DNA from: Bacteroidales bacterium
GTDB lineage: Bacteria; Bacteroidota; Bacteroidia; Bacteroidales; Muribaculaceae
Direction: 5' to 3'
Assembly: GCA_019416285.1 (NCBI GenBank)
Contig: DXXM01000034.1
Coordinates: 1-16,035, forward strand
DNA length: 16,035 bases
Shown: positions 6,551-13,581 of the stretch, one piece after another
How positions within the stretch are numbered: position 1 is the first letter of the stretch
Layout of the letters: each line of letters begins with the position of its first letter
Made by a program: the position numbers and the translations under genes
The notes under the pieces: generated by a model
What the model was told of the DNA's origin: nothing
Database searches by the model: none
The model's input: the letters and a program-made list of their open reading frames with translations, nothing else

Positions 6551-7939
6551 TTACTTTCCGTTGACTATCTCCATGATGATTTTGGGGAGGTCGGTATTGT
6601 CGTTGAACGATGCAAATTTCTCAGCACCCACGCCGACTGCATAGACCGGTACGAGGCCGCCGGTGTGACCGCCGGTGGTCCAGCCGAGACCTGTCACGCT
6701 GTCGAGCACGCCGAACACCTTGTCGGTAAACTCGTTGAAGTCGTTGTAGAGGGTCTTGCGGTCAGTGCCCTCGTGTCTTACTATGCAGCGCTCGAACATC
6801 TCCTTGAGCATCTCTGTCTGCTTTTCGGTGACAGGCACGTTCTTCCAGAAGCCGAGTTTTTCCTCAAGGAATTCCCTCATGTCCTCCCACTTGTAGACGC
6901 GGCGGCTCTTGGCGAGCATACGGCAATAGGCAGAGAAATCATCTTTGGAAATCTTCTGATAGTCGTAGTAGTTGAGGTGTAGATCATAGCCCACGGTATT
7001 GTTGGCGAGGCCCATGCCGCCTGTCTCGTGGTCGGCTGTCACCACGATGAGAGTCTCGTCGGGGTGTGCGAGATAGAAATCGTAGGCTATCTTGAGGGCT
7101 TCGTTGAAGTTGAGCACCTCTTTGATGATGGTACCGCCGTCGTTGGCGTGGCCTGCATGGTCGATATTGCCGCCTTCAACCATCATGAAGAAGCGGTCAC
7201 GGCCGTTGCGCTCAAGGTGTTTCAGACATGACTCGGTCATGACCGGGAGGGTCAGGGCGCCGGGAATGGAGTCGATGGTATAGCCGATATTGGAGATGCG
7301 GTCCTCGAAGGGTGAGAGCATGAGCACCCGGCGTGAGGTCACGGTGTCCATTCCGGCTGCTCCGCGGACAATGCTCACGCTGTTCTGCGCAAAGATGTCA
7401 AGAAGGTCGGTCTTGTTGCCTTTCTTGTCCTTCACGCCGCGGAGGTTAGAGCCGCCGATAAAGTCGTAGCCGCATGCGGCTGCGTCCTTGCCGATTTCGT
7501 AATACATGCTGCGTGCGGGAACATGGGTATAGAAAGCTCCGGGGGTTGCGTCGTCGGGATAGACGGAGGTTACGATGCCAACGCCGTAGCCGTCGTCAAA
7601 GAGCGTTTTTGCGATGGATGTCACCGCGGTGGTATCGGAGTCCATGCCGAGCATGCCGTTTTTGGTCTTGTTTCCGGTGGAGAGAGCGGTACCTGCGGCG
7701 GCTGAGTCAGTGACTGGCGACGATGCCGAGAAGGTTGTCGCCACGGATGTGACGGGGAAGCGCATCATCATGAGATGGTCGTTGTTGCCGAGCACAGTGC
7801 GGTTATAGGCTTCCGCGCCCATGACCTGGCCCATGCCCATACCGTCGCCGATATAGTAGAATATGTACTTCGGAGCGGCTGCAAAGACCGAGCCGCCGAT
7901 TGCGAGCGCCGCAAAAGCGGAAAGTAGTCTGTGGTTCAT
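6551..7939 (-). CDS. Alkaline phosphatase, PhoA-type, exported
   Basis: This is a 462-residue metal-dependent phosphomonoesterase of the classical alkaline phosphatase family. It should be periplasmic: residues 1-21 (MNHRLLSAFAALAIGGSVFAA) form a signal peptide. Metal and catalytic motifs are intact. IGDGMGMG at 30-37 carries Asp32. VTDSAAAGTAL at 76-86 carries the phosphorylated nucleophile Ser79. VEGGNIDHAGHAND at 254-267 carries Glu255, Asp260 and His264. VTADHETGG at 300-308 carries Asp303 and His304. TTGGHTGG at 421-428 carries His425. A Ser nucleophile distinguishes it from PafA-type enzymes, which use Thr. The ATG lies 49 bases past the GH3-family stop, so it may be the last gene of the leftward run starting near 10795. 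No Bacteroidetes promoter is obvious in that gap and I see no Pho-box-like element. It likely releases phosphate from organic esters. Confidence 0.93.
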   Translation of the reverse strand: MNHRLLSAFAALAIGGSVFAAAPKYIFYYIGDGMGMGQVMGAEAYNRTVLGNNDHLMMMRFPVTSVATTFSASSPVTDSAAAGTALSTGNKTKNGMLGMDSDTTAVTSIAKTLFDDGYGVGIVTSVYPDDATPGAFYTHVPARSMYYEIGKDAAACGYDFIGGSNLRGVKDKKGNKTDLLDIFAQNSVSIVRGAAGMDTVTSRRVLMLSPFEDRISNIGYTIDSIPGALTLPVMTESCLKHLERNGRDRFFMMVEGGNIDHAGHANDGGTIIKEVLNFNEALKIAYDFYLAHPDETLIVVTADHETGGMGLANNTVGYDLHLNYYDYQKISKDDFSAYCRMLAKSRRVYKWEDMREFLEEKLGFWKNVPVTEKQTEMLKEMFERCIVRHEGTDRKTLYNDFNEFTDKVFGVLDSVTGLGWTTGGHTGGLVPVYAVGVGAEKFASFNDNTDLPKIIMEIVNGK

Positions 7940-7988
7940 TGTACAGATGTGGTTAACGGGGTTTTATATTGTTTGGATAAATTGATTT

Positions 7989-9500
7989 TCAGCTGTTGAA
8001 TTTCAGAATCTCGTCAATCGGGTGACGGGAATTGGAGAGGCGGGGCACCTTGCGCTGTCCGCCGAGTTTGCCGGTCGAGGCGAGCCAGCGGTCGAACACT
8101 CCCGGACAGCCCTTGACCACCGTCAGACAGTCGAGGAAGATTCCGTGGCTCCGTTTGGCCTCGTAGTCACTGTTTTCCTGCTGCAAGGCCAGGTCGAGAC
8201 AGTCGGCGAACTCTTCGAGCGATTCCGGCTCGCGGTTGAACTCTATGAGCCATTCGTGGCGCCCGCGGGAGTGGTCGGAGGCATAGACGGGGGCTGCGGT
8301 GTAGTTGGCAATCTCGCAGTTGAGGCGGCGGCACACTTTGCTCAGGGCGGCTTCGGCGTTCTGCACCATAAGTTCCTCGCCGAAAGCGTTGATATAGCTC
8401 TTCGTGCGGCCCGAGATGGTGATTTTGAGCGGGTCGGCTGACTCAATGCGCACGGTGTCGCCTATCGGGTAGCGCCACAGGCCGTTGCAGGAGCTTATAA
8501 TCATGGCGTAGACCTTGCCCTCCTCCACTTCCCATGCAGGAACGATTTCCGGACGGTCCGAATCGGCGTCCTCAACCGGTATGAATTCGAAGAATGTGCC
8601 GCAGTCGAGCAGAAGCAGCAGCGAGGGGTCGTCAATCCTGTTCTGAAGGGCGAAGAATCCCTCCGAGGCGTTGTAACATTCCAGATAACGCATCTGCGGG
8701 GCCGTGATGTGGCTGTATTGCTCACGATACGGCGCCATCGAGATTCCTCCGTGGAAAAATACCTCAAGGTTGGGCCATACGTCGTGGATTGTCCGGGCGC
8801 CACGGCTTCTGATTACCTCCTTGAGCACGGTCATGAACCACGAGGGGACGCCCGAGATATTAGTGATGTTCTCCCCCGCCGAGGCCTCGACAAGCGCTGG
8901 GAGTTTCTCGGCCCAGTCTTGCATGAGGGCTATATTGCGTGAGGGCACGCGGAAGAGATTGGCTACGGGGTTGATATTGTCTATGAGGTTTGCCGACAGG
9001 TCTCCCACCTTCACGTGGGGCGGCAGAGTGAGCTCGTTGGCGAAACTGCCCCCGAGGATGAAACTCTTGCCGGAGAAGATGCGGCTATCGGGGTAAAGGC
9101 TGAGGTAGTGGGCCACCACGTCGCCCCCTCCGCGGTAGTGTGAGCGGCTGAATGACTCCCGCGTGACGGGAATATACTTGCTTTTGCCGTCCGAGGTGCC
9201 CGATGACTGGGCGAAATTACGTGTCAGACCGGGCCACAGCACATCCCTCTCCCCTTCCACCATCCTCATCACGTAGGGGCGCAACTCGGGATAGGCCACA
9301 GGTGCGGGGATGCCCCGGCGGAAATCGTCGTATGTCCCGGCATGTTCCAGCCCCCTTTCGGCACCCCACTTTGTAGAGCGCAGCGCGCGCAGGAGCCGCC
9401 TGAGTTCTTCAAGCTGCACTTCGCGGGTGTGGCCGGTCCATGAGTCGGCTATTTTGGCCCTGCGGCAGAGTATGGCGCGTGCGTAGGGAGTGAAATCCAT
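7989..9500 (-). CDS. GH3-family protein, acyl-adenylating enzyme
   Basis: The 503-residue protein belongs to the GH3 family, named for plant enzymes that join amino acids to jasmonate or auxin by an adenylate intermediate. All three ATP/AMP-binding motifs of the superfamily are visible: QSSGTSDGKSKYIPVT at 98-113, YNASEGFF at 276-283, and GLWRYPIGDTVRI at 340-352. The hinge-like ISGRTKSYINAFGEEL follows at 362-377, before the smaller C-terminal domain. It is cytoplasmic, with no signal peptide. Many Bacteroidetes carry such a gene, but the acyl acid and the acceptor are not known to me, and a role in auxin chemistry should not be assumed. It lies 28 bases after the DUF4919 gene and 49 before the phosphatase gene. 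Confidence 0.9.
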   Translation of the reverse strand: MDFTPYARAILCRRAKIADSWTGHTREVQLEELRRLLRALRSTKWGAERGLEHAGTYDDFRRGIPAPVAYPELRPYVMRMVEGERDVLWPGLTRNFAQSSGTSDGKSKYIPVTRESFSRSHYRGGGDVVAHYLSLYPDSRIFSGKSFILGGSFANELTLPPHVKVGDLSANLIDNINPVANLFRVPSRNIALMQDWAEKLPALVEASAGENITNISGVPSWFMTVLKEVIRSRGARTIHDVWPNLEVFFHGGISMAPYREQYSHITAPQMRYLECYNASEGFFALQNRIDDPSLLLLLDCGTFFEFIPVEDADSDRPEIVPAWEVEEGKVYAMIISSCNGLWRYPIGDTVRIESADPLKITISGRTKSYINAFGEELMVQNAEAALSKVCRRLNCEIANYTAAPVYASDHSRGRHEWLIEFNREPESLEEFADCLDLALQQENSDYEAKRSHGIFLDCLTVVKGCPGVFDRWLASTGKLGGQRKVPRLSNSRHPIDEILKFNS

Positions 9501-9528
9501 TGTCGGAAAGATGATATGAATAGCTGAA

Positions 9529-10233
9529 CTAAAGTTCGTCGGGATGCTTGCGGTAATACTCTTTCAGAAGCGGGCCTATGTTGAAATAGAAGCCCCCTTT
9601 AGGCTTGCCGTTGGTGTCCTTGACGGTAATGTATTCGTATGAAGGGTCGTAAAACACATGGTCGGCCACGGTGTAGTCCATCATGTTGAGCAACACGTAT
9701 TCGTGTTGCGGCTCGATGACATACCAGGCGTTTTCCTCGTCCTCGCCTGTGCCGGTCGACACTATGGCCATCAGCAGATAGTTGAGCTTATATTGCCAGA
9801 TGTTGGCGAGGTTGGTCTTGCCTTTCTCGCGGAGCGCCTTGATGAGCATGACCATCTCCCCGAGGTTGAAGGGATTGTCGGCCAGGGCTTTCTCGGAATA
9901 CGCTATCACTGAGTCACATTCCTGGCGTGTGAGCTTGCGCGAGTGGTTGAGGTTGGTGTAGTGTATGTCGCGCTGCGAGGAGCGGTAGGGATTGTAGTCC
10001 TCCTGAAACATATAGCCCAGGTAAAGATGGCGGTATTTGTCAATCTTCATCAGCGTGTCGTTGCGCTGAAATTCTTTCATCAGACGCGGATAATAATATG
10101 GCGACTTGCTGTCGAGGGTTTCGAGGTGGATTTTGTCGAGATCCGGCTTTTCGCGCTTGAGTTTGCTGACCCCCTGGGCCGAAGCTCCCGCGGCTATCAG
10201 GAGCGAGAATAAGAGTGATATGACGAAACGCAT
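9529..10233 (-). CDS. Exported DUF4919-family protein
   Basis: I set the start at 10233, where MRFVISLLFSLLIAAGASAQG gives a standard signal peptide cleaved after ASA. The frame remains open to 10371, but the extra 46 residues are low-quality and would hide the signal. The mature part (about 215 residues) matches my recollection of DUF4919, a Bacteroidetes family of unknown function: LMKEFQRNDTLM, YLGYMFQEDYNPYR, then a TPR-like helical stretch (SEKALADNPFNLGEMVMLIKAL). It ends with a GGFYFNIGPLLKEY segment. It probably acts in the periplasm. It sits between a small membrane protein (58-base gap) and the GH3 gene (28-base gap) on the same strand, so it is likely co-transcribed. Confidence 0.8.
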   Translation of the reverse strand: MRFVISLLFSLLIAAGASAQGVSKLKREKPDLDKIHLETLDSKSPYYYPRLMKEFQRNDTLMKIDKYRHLYLGYMFQEDYNPYRSSQRDIHYTNLNHSRKLTRQECDSVIAYSEKALADNPFNLGEMVMLIKALREKGKTNLANIWQYKLNYLLMAIVSTGTGEDEENAWYVIEPQHEYVLLNMMDYTVADHVFYDPSYEYITVKDTNGKPKGGFYFNIGPLLKEYYRKHPDEL

Positions 10234-10291
10234 TGTGATTGCTTGAGTTAGACGGTGAGAGAATTGTTGAGATAATCGGTGGGCGGGAGGC

Positions 10292-10795
10292 TTACGGAAG
10301 CATTGCGGTGAGCCACAGGACTGTCGTCCCGATGATACACATGGTAATGACTGCCGGAAGTCCTTTGGCACAAAGATAGTTTAAAAATTTGGAAGATGGA
10401 AATTCCATCACCATTCCGGCCGGTGTACGGCTGTAGGCTATGCCGCCGAGTATGGTCCCGGCCACGGCTCCCATCACCATCCACTCGTGTGAAATCACCA
10501 TCCCGACGAAAGCTCCGGCAAGCGCCGCGCCTGCCATATAACCCACGCCGCGCCGCGACTCCACCACGTTTTTCGGCAGCAGATATTCCAGCACCATGAC
10601 TATCGCCGCCGCCACGCCCCAGAATATCAGCGAGTTCGTGGCTTCAAGACGGAGAAACAGGGCTATTCCCACCATGCCGGCATAGGCGGCTATGACCGCG
10701 AAACGGTTGGAGCGGAACGTGAGAACTATCGCCCCTATCTGCATGACGAAAAATATGGCGAGTATGATAGCTGTGCTGATTGACGCGGTGCTCAT
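10292..10795 (-). CDS. Small multi-pass membrane protein, DUF456-like
   Basis: The start at 10795 (MSTASISTAIILAIFFVMQ) puts a transmembrane helix at the N-terminus. The frame extends to 10984, but the added part overlaps the divergent acetyltransferase gene and looks non-coding. The 167-residue protein has about five or six hydrophobic segments (around 5-26, 33-49, 52-73, 85-104, 106-122 and 145-164). The middle ones are rich in Gly and Ala (GYMAGAALAGAFVGM, GAVAGTILGGIAY), a pattern like DUF456 membrane proteins. The match is by overall character, not by a defined motif. It begins the leftward run with DUF4919, GH3 and phosphatase genes. Function is unknown. Confidence 0.7.
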   Translation of the reverse strand: MSTASISTAIILAIFFVMQIGAIVLTFRSNRFAVIAAYAGMVGIALFLRLEATNSLIFWGVAAAIVMVLEYLLPKNVVESRRGVGYMAGAALAGAFVGMVISHEWMVMGAVAGTILGGIAYSRTPAGMVMEFPSSKFLNYLCAKGLPAVITMCIIGTTVLWLTAMLP

Positions 10796-10912
10796 AAATA
10801 AATGTTTTGACAGAGGTGAATGAAACGTTGGCGGATATACTATCTCCCCTATTTTCAACGTTGATTCAAGGTGTATTGTTGTTTTCAGCAACCTATAATC
10901 CGAGAGTTTTTT

Positions 10913-11440
10913 ATGAAATTCATAATCCGCAAAGCGACACCGGAAGATATTGACAGCGTGGCGATGATTTACAGGCTGATTCATGAGGAAGAAAGTGCCG
11001 GGCGCTGTCGTATCGGCTGGAATCCCGACATCTATCCCGTCCGAAAGACGGCTGAGGATGCTTTGGAGCGCGGCGACCTTTTTGTCTGCGAATCCGACGG
11101 CGTAGTGCTTGCCTCAGCCATTATAAATTCCTGCCAGGAGCCTTGTTACAGCGGGGGAGACTGGACTCCGGGTGTCAATGACAGCGAAGTGCTCGTGCTC
11201 CACACTCTCACGGTCGACCCGCGTATGGCCGGAAAAGGCATAGGACGCAGCTTTGTGGCCTTTTATGAGGATTATGCCCGCGCCAACGGTTATCACTCCC
11301 TCAGGCTTGACACTCAGACCGTCAACGACATCGGGCGCCACCTCTACCCTCGTCTCGGTTATCGTCAGGCCGGCATAGTCGACACCGACTTCCACGGCCT
11401 CCGCGCCATCCGCCTCATCCTCTTCGAGAAAATGATTTGA
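10913..11440 (+). CDS. GNAT-family N-acetyltransferase
   Basis: This 175-residue protein has the GNAT fold, which transfers acetyl from acetyl-CoA to an amine. It starts MKFIIRKATPEDIDSVAMIYRL, the usual beta1-alpha1 unit. Motif A for CoA binding is VLVLHTLTVDPRMAGKGIGRSFV at about 98-120 (in the R/Q-x-x-G-x-G/A form, here RMAGKGIG). The C-terminal part has LRLDTQTVNDIGRHLYPRLGY and ends near FEKMI. I chose the ATG at 10913. The frame is open to an ATG at 10871, but the added 14 residues precede the conserved first strand. The acceptor substrate is unknown. It is divergent from the membrane-protein gene, with 117 bases between the two ATGs and no clear promoter. Confidence 0.88.
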   Translation: MKFIIRKATPEDIDSVAMIYRLIHEEESAGRCRIGWNPDIYPVRKTAEDALERGDLFVCESDGVVLASAIINSCQEPCYSGGDWTPGVNDSEVLVLHTLTVDPRMAGKGIGRSFVAFYEDYARANGYHSLRLDTQTVNDIGRHLYPRLGYRQAGIVDTDFHGLRAIRLILFEKMI

Positions 11441-11506
11441 CTGCCCGGCCGGACATTGCCATACCCTGTCTTTCCATAGCTATCATATAGATTTATAAAG
11501 AATTAA

Positions 11507-11537
11507 TTGTATTGTTTCTGAAAAAAAGATAATTTTG
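11507..11537 (+). promoter_or_regulatory. Promoter of the ATPase gene
   Basis: TTG at 11507-11509, a 20-base spacer and TAATTTTG at 11530-11537 match the Bacteroidetes consensus. The ATG at 11557 is 19 bases past the -7 box. The ATPase gene therefore has its own transcription start, independent of the acetyltransferase upstream. The surrounding DNA is AT-rich, unlike the acetyltransferase gene. Confidence 0.65.
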
Positions 11538-11556
11538 TAGATAAATACAGATTGTC

Positions 11557-12399
11557 ATGGAAGATAAAAACAGATATATAACTTGGTTTCAGGTTAATAA
11601 AATGTGGGGAAGGATAAATCTCCGCTGGGACGATGTCAACGATGACGTCAATATCCTCGTCGGAGTGAACGGCTGCGGAAAGACCACATTGCTTAACCTG
11701 ATATATGATTATTATTCCGGACAGAAGCTTAAGAAAAATGCTGTTGCTGAATCTGTTGAAGGTAACGGGATAAGCAGTCCCGTGAGCTACATAAGGTCGT
11801 TTGACGTTCCTGCCAATACAAAGAAAAAGACCGAGAGCGTGTTGCTTCAGGAATTAAAATACATTATAAATCAGAACGGTGAGGGCACATCTTTCTTCGA
11901 CTACAGAATGAAGATGCTTAATTATCCCGAGCAGTCTGAAGTGATAAAAAAGCGTATAGATTGCTTTTTCAGGCTTGTCAATTCTCTGTTTGAGGAAACA
12001 GGAAAGGAAATTATGATTGATCCGGCGAGCAATAATCTGGTGTTTGCCATAAATGGTACGGAAAAGTTCCTGACTGCCAATGGTAAGCCTCTCATGGCAA
12101 ATAATAAATTTCTTGTCACACCCAAAAAGACCATTCAGTTGGACCAGCTTTCGTCGGGCGAGAAACAGATGCTTCTGATTCTTACCATGGTCTTTCTGCA
12201 GGAGGAAAAGCCGAATATATTGCTGATGGATGAGCCTGAAATCTCCTTGCACATCAGTTGGCAGGATAAACTGGTGGGATTAATCCGGAAACTTAATCCA
12301 AACTGCCAGTTGATTCTCACCACCCATTCGCCGAATATCTTTGTGAATGGATGGGAGGACAAAATTGTCTTTCTGCAGGATATTGAAAGTGAAGCGTAA
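11557..12399 (+). CDS. ABC/OLD-type AAA ATPase, likely defence-related
   Basis: This is a 280-residue soluble ATPase of the ABC-like AAA_15/AAA_21 group. Walker A is GVNGCGKT at 36-43, the ABC signature is LSSGEKQ at 198-204, Walker B is ILLMDEPEISLH at 221-232 with the catalytic Glu227, and the H-loop is TTHSP at 255-259. The insertion between Walker A and the signature is short and helical. There is no attached nuclease domain. From general knowledge, such lone ATPases often pair with a separately encoded Toprim/DUF4435 effector (as in PARIS-type modules) or an HNH protein (Septu-type). No such gene follows here. Instead an in-frame extension of 36 codons follows the TAA, and then a convergent Abi_2 gene. 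The ATPase may thus be the surviving half of a two-gene system. Its own promoter and AT-rich context suggest transfer. Confidence 0.85.
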   Translation: MEDKNRYITWFQVNKMWGRINLRWDDVNDDVNILVGVNGCGKTTLLNLIYDYYSGQKLKKNAVAESVEGNGISSPVSYIRSFDVPANTKKKTESVLLQELKYIINQNGEGTSFFDYRMKMLNYPEQSEVIKKRIDCFFRLVNSLFEETGKEIMIDPASNNLVFAINGTEKFLTANGKPLMANNKFLVTPKKTIQLDQLSSGEKQMLLILTMVFLQEEKPNILLMDEPEISLHISWQDKLVGLIRKLNPNCQLILTTHSPNIFVNGWEDKIVFLQDIESEA

Positions 12400-12510
12400 A
12401 TCGATAAGCTATTGACAGATATGGACGCCGACAAAGAGAATTTTTATGAAAGTATGACGACGTCCTTTGCTCGCAAATCTGCCTCGCATTGGTGGTTCAT
12501 AATGAATTGA
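12400..12510 (+). other. In-frame open extension after the ATPase stop, possible lost C-terminus or tiny ORF
   Basis: Directly after the ATPase TAA the same frame stays open for 36 codons to a TGA at 12508-12510. It reads IDKLLTDMDADKENFYESM and then TTSFARKSASHWWFIMN. It holds an internal ATG at 12421 that would give a 29-residue peptide. The composition (charged helix, then aromatic residues) is protein-like. It may be the remainder of a longer ATPase cut by a nonsense mutation, the decayed start of a partner gene, or chance. The last 14 bases overlap the end of the convergent Abi gene. Confidence 0.35.
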
Positions 12511-13186
12511 TTTTAGAGCAAGCATTAGAAACGTGGTCAAGACCATACATTAAGGCATGACCATCAACACCAAGCCAAGAAAATAATTGGTGAATTTTTG
12601 CATAAGCGTTTAGAATATAAGCTGTTCCAATTTGGGGAGAACGTCGCATAAAGCAGATAGGCTCGTGATGTGCTATACGGTTTCTCAATATATTGATACC
12701 ATCCAATTCGTTAAAAATAAAACTTTGGTTATATTGCTGTTGAGGAGTTGAACGAGGCTTGTTTGGGAAAATATGCAAGAGACTCTGTCCTGTTGCAAAA
12801 AATTGAGGATTGGCAAACATATATTTCCATATACCGAATTCCATTTCAGCAAGAAGTTTATGATGGGTATATGAATTAGAACGTAATAGCTGATTATATG
12901 CCTTTCTGATAATTTTAGCACTGCCATCACAGAGTCTATTGTCAAATATGCCTCCTGGTAATATTGCATCGCGTAACCAATTTGAGCCTAAGCTGGCAGT
13001 AAGGCGTTTGTCAATCGCATTTCGCAAAGTAACTTCAAAACAACTTATTAAAGTGAAAATTTCTTGTGAAAGTTGCAGATTATACCGATAAAGTGTCATA
13101 GCTTTACGGGTATCGCCACCTGTTGCAATCAGATATCGATAGGTACGTTCACGTGAAATTATATTTTGGAAGTCAGAGAATTTCAT
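12497..13186 (-). CDS. Abi_2-family protein, HEPN-type abortive infection RNase candidate
   Basis: The 229-residue protein matches the Abi_2 (AbiD/AbiF-like) family as found in Bacteroidetes. Features are the N-terminal RYLIATGGDTRKAMTLYRYN, then LSQEIFTLISCFEVTLRNAIDK (30s to 60), the middle LLAEMEFGIWKYMF at 111-124 and FPNKPRSTP at 140-148, and RNRIAHHEP at 168-176. The last contains the R-x4-H signature of HEPN ribonucleases (Arg168, His173). By family knowledge such proteins stop phage growth or act as toxins by cutting RNA. The gene is convergent with the ATPase gene. No clear TAnnTTTG box precedes it. Just upstream, on the other strand, is a promoter-hairpin unit predicted to make a short RNA, which could be its partner. 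It is AT-richer than the housekeeping genes. Confidence 0.85.
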   Translation of the reverse strand: MKFSDFQNIISRERTYRYLIATGGDTRKAMTLYRYNLQLSQEIFTLISCFEVTLRNAIDKRLTASLGSNWLRDAILPGGIFDNRLCDGSAKIIRKAYNQLLRSNSYTHHKLLAEMEFGIWKYMFANPQFFATGQSLLHIFPNKPRSTPQQQYNQSFIFNELDGINILRNRIAHHEPICFMRRSPQIGTAYILNAYAKIHQLFSWLGVDGHALMYGLDHVSNACSKINSL

Positions 13187-13214
13187 TGAATTAACAACTT
13201 TTATGCAGTTGAAT

Positions 13215-13245
13215 TTGTATTAGTTGTGAGAAAGCACTATTTTTG
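13215..13245 (+). promoter_or_regulatory. Promoter of the predicted small RNA
   Basis: TTG at 13215-13217 (within TTTG), a 20-base spacer and TATTTTTG at 13238-13245 fit the Bacteroidetes promoter very well. It points away from the Abi gene, whose ATG is at 13186. The only structure immediately downstream is a terminator hairpin starting 11 bases past the -7 box, not a protein gene. Confidence 0.65.
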
Positions 13246-13249
13246 CAGT

Positions 13250-13299
13250 GTTGATTCCCGGTAGCCCCTGATTCGTCAAGCTATCGGGTTTAGTTTTTT
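13250..13299 (+). ncRNA. Predicted ~50-nt structured RNA next to the Abi gene
   Basis: Transcription from the promoter at 13215-13245 should begin near 13250. Arms 13257-13265 and 13280-13288 form a 9-bp stem (CCCGGTAGC with GCTATCGGG, one G-U pair), followed by TTTAGTTTTTT at 13289-13299. That is a good intrinsic terminator on the plus strand only, since no T-run lies on the other side. The 5' end TTGAT (13251-13255) can pair with GTCAA (13275-13279) in the 14-base loop, including one wobble. Together the two stems have the order of an H-type pseudoknot, with the second arms contiguous. Abi_2/AbiF-type genes have been described beside a conserved structured RNA (the abiF RNA motif), and HEPN toxins with RNA antitoxins are known. 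I infer, but cannot show, that this is such an RNA. Confidence 0.5.
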
Positions 13300-13386
13300 A
13301 TATTTGCAAAGATACGAAAAACTATGAGATTCGGGCGATTGATAAACTTCAAAAGAGCCTTGCAAAATTCGTCATCAGAGTCTTTT

Positions 13387-13465
13387 GTAGGGACGTTTTT
13401 CAAAACGTCCACATCCGGATTGCTGATTTGCAGGCTATTGTGGACGTTTTGAAAAACGTCCCTAC
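13387..13465. repeat. Mirrored REP-like repeat pair (BIME-like)
   Basis: Arms 13387-13413 and 13439-13465 are exact 27-base reverse complements around a 25-base centre. Each arm also contains its own near-palindrome (GGACGTTTT, 2 bases, AAAACGTCC), so each arm can fold alone or the two can pair. A GTAGGGACG edge followed by a self-complementary core is the style of REP/BIME elements, which are scattered by RAYT (REP-associated tyrosine) transposases. No transposase is present here, so it would be moved in trans. It marks the boundary between the defence-like locus and the following housekeeping genes. Confidence 0.65.
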
Positions 13466-13552
13466 GGGCAGCACCGGATTCTGTAACATCCTCAACGTAT
13501 TTTCCGGATTTGTCTGATATGTTTTTTCAACTGTCAGGGGGAGGGGGATTTT

Positions 13553-13581
13553 TTGTGTATTCGAAAAAGTTTGTAACTTTG
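13553..13581 (+). promoter_or_regulatory. Promoter of the flippase-like gene
   Basis: TTG at 13553-13555, an 18-base spacer and TAACTTTG at 13574-13581 match the Bacteroidetes consensus. The ATG at 13684 is about 100 bases downstream, giving an unusually long untranslated leader. It likely drives the flippase-like gene, the overlapping membrane-protein gene and perhaps aroA. Confidence 0.6.

Noticed and set aside
10234..10371. Upstream extension of the DUF4919 gene
   Set aside because: It would place 46 unlike residues in front of a good signal peptide; the ATG at 10233 is much more likely.
13299..13306. A second TATATTTG promoter-like box after the small-RNA terminator
   Set aside because: No TTG lies 18-20 bases upstream, and it overlaps the terminator T-run.
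13324..13452. A 42-codon plus-strand frame starting MRFGRLINFKRAL
   Set aside because: It runs through the REP-like repeat and ends inside it. The protein-like look is not supported by any start context or family.
13387..13465. Possible CRISPR repeat unit
   Set aside because: There are only two copies, and they are inverted, not direct, with no further spaced units.
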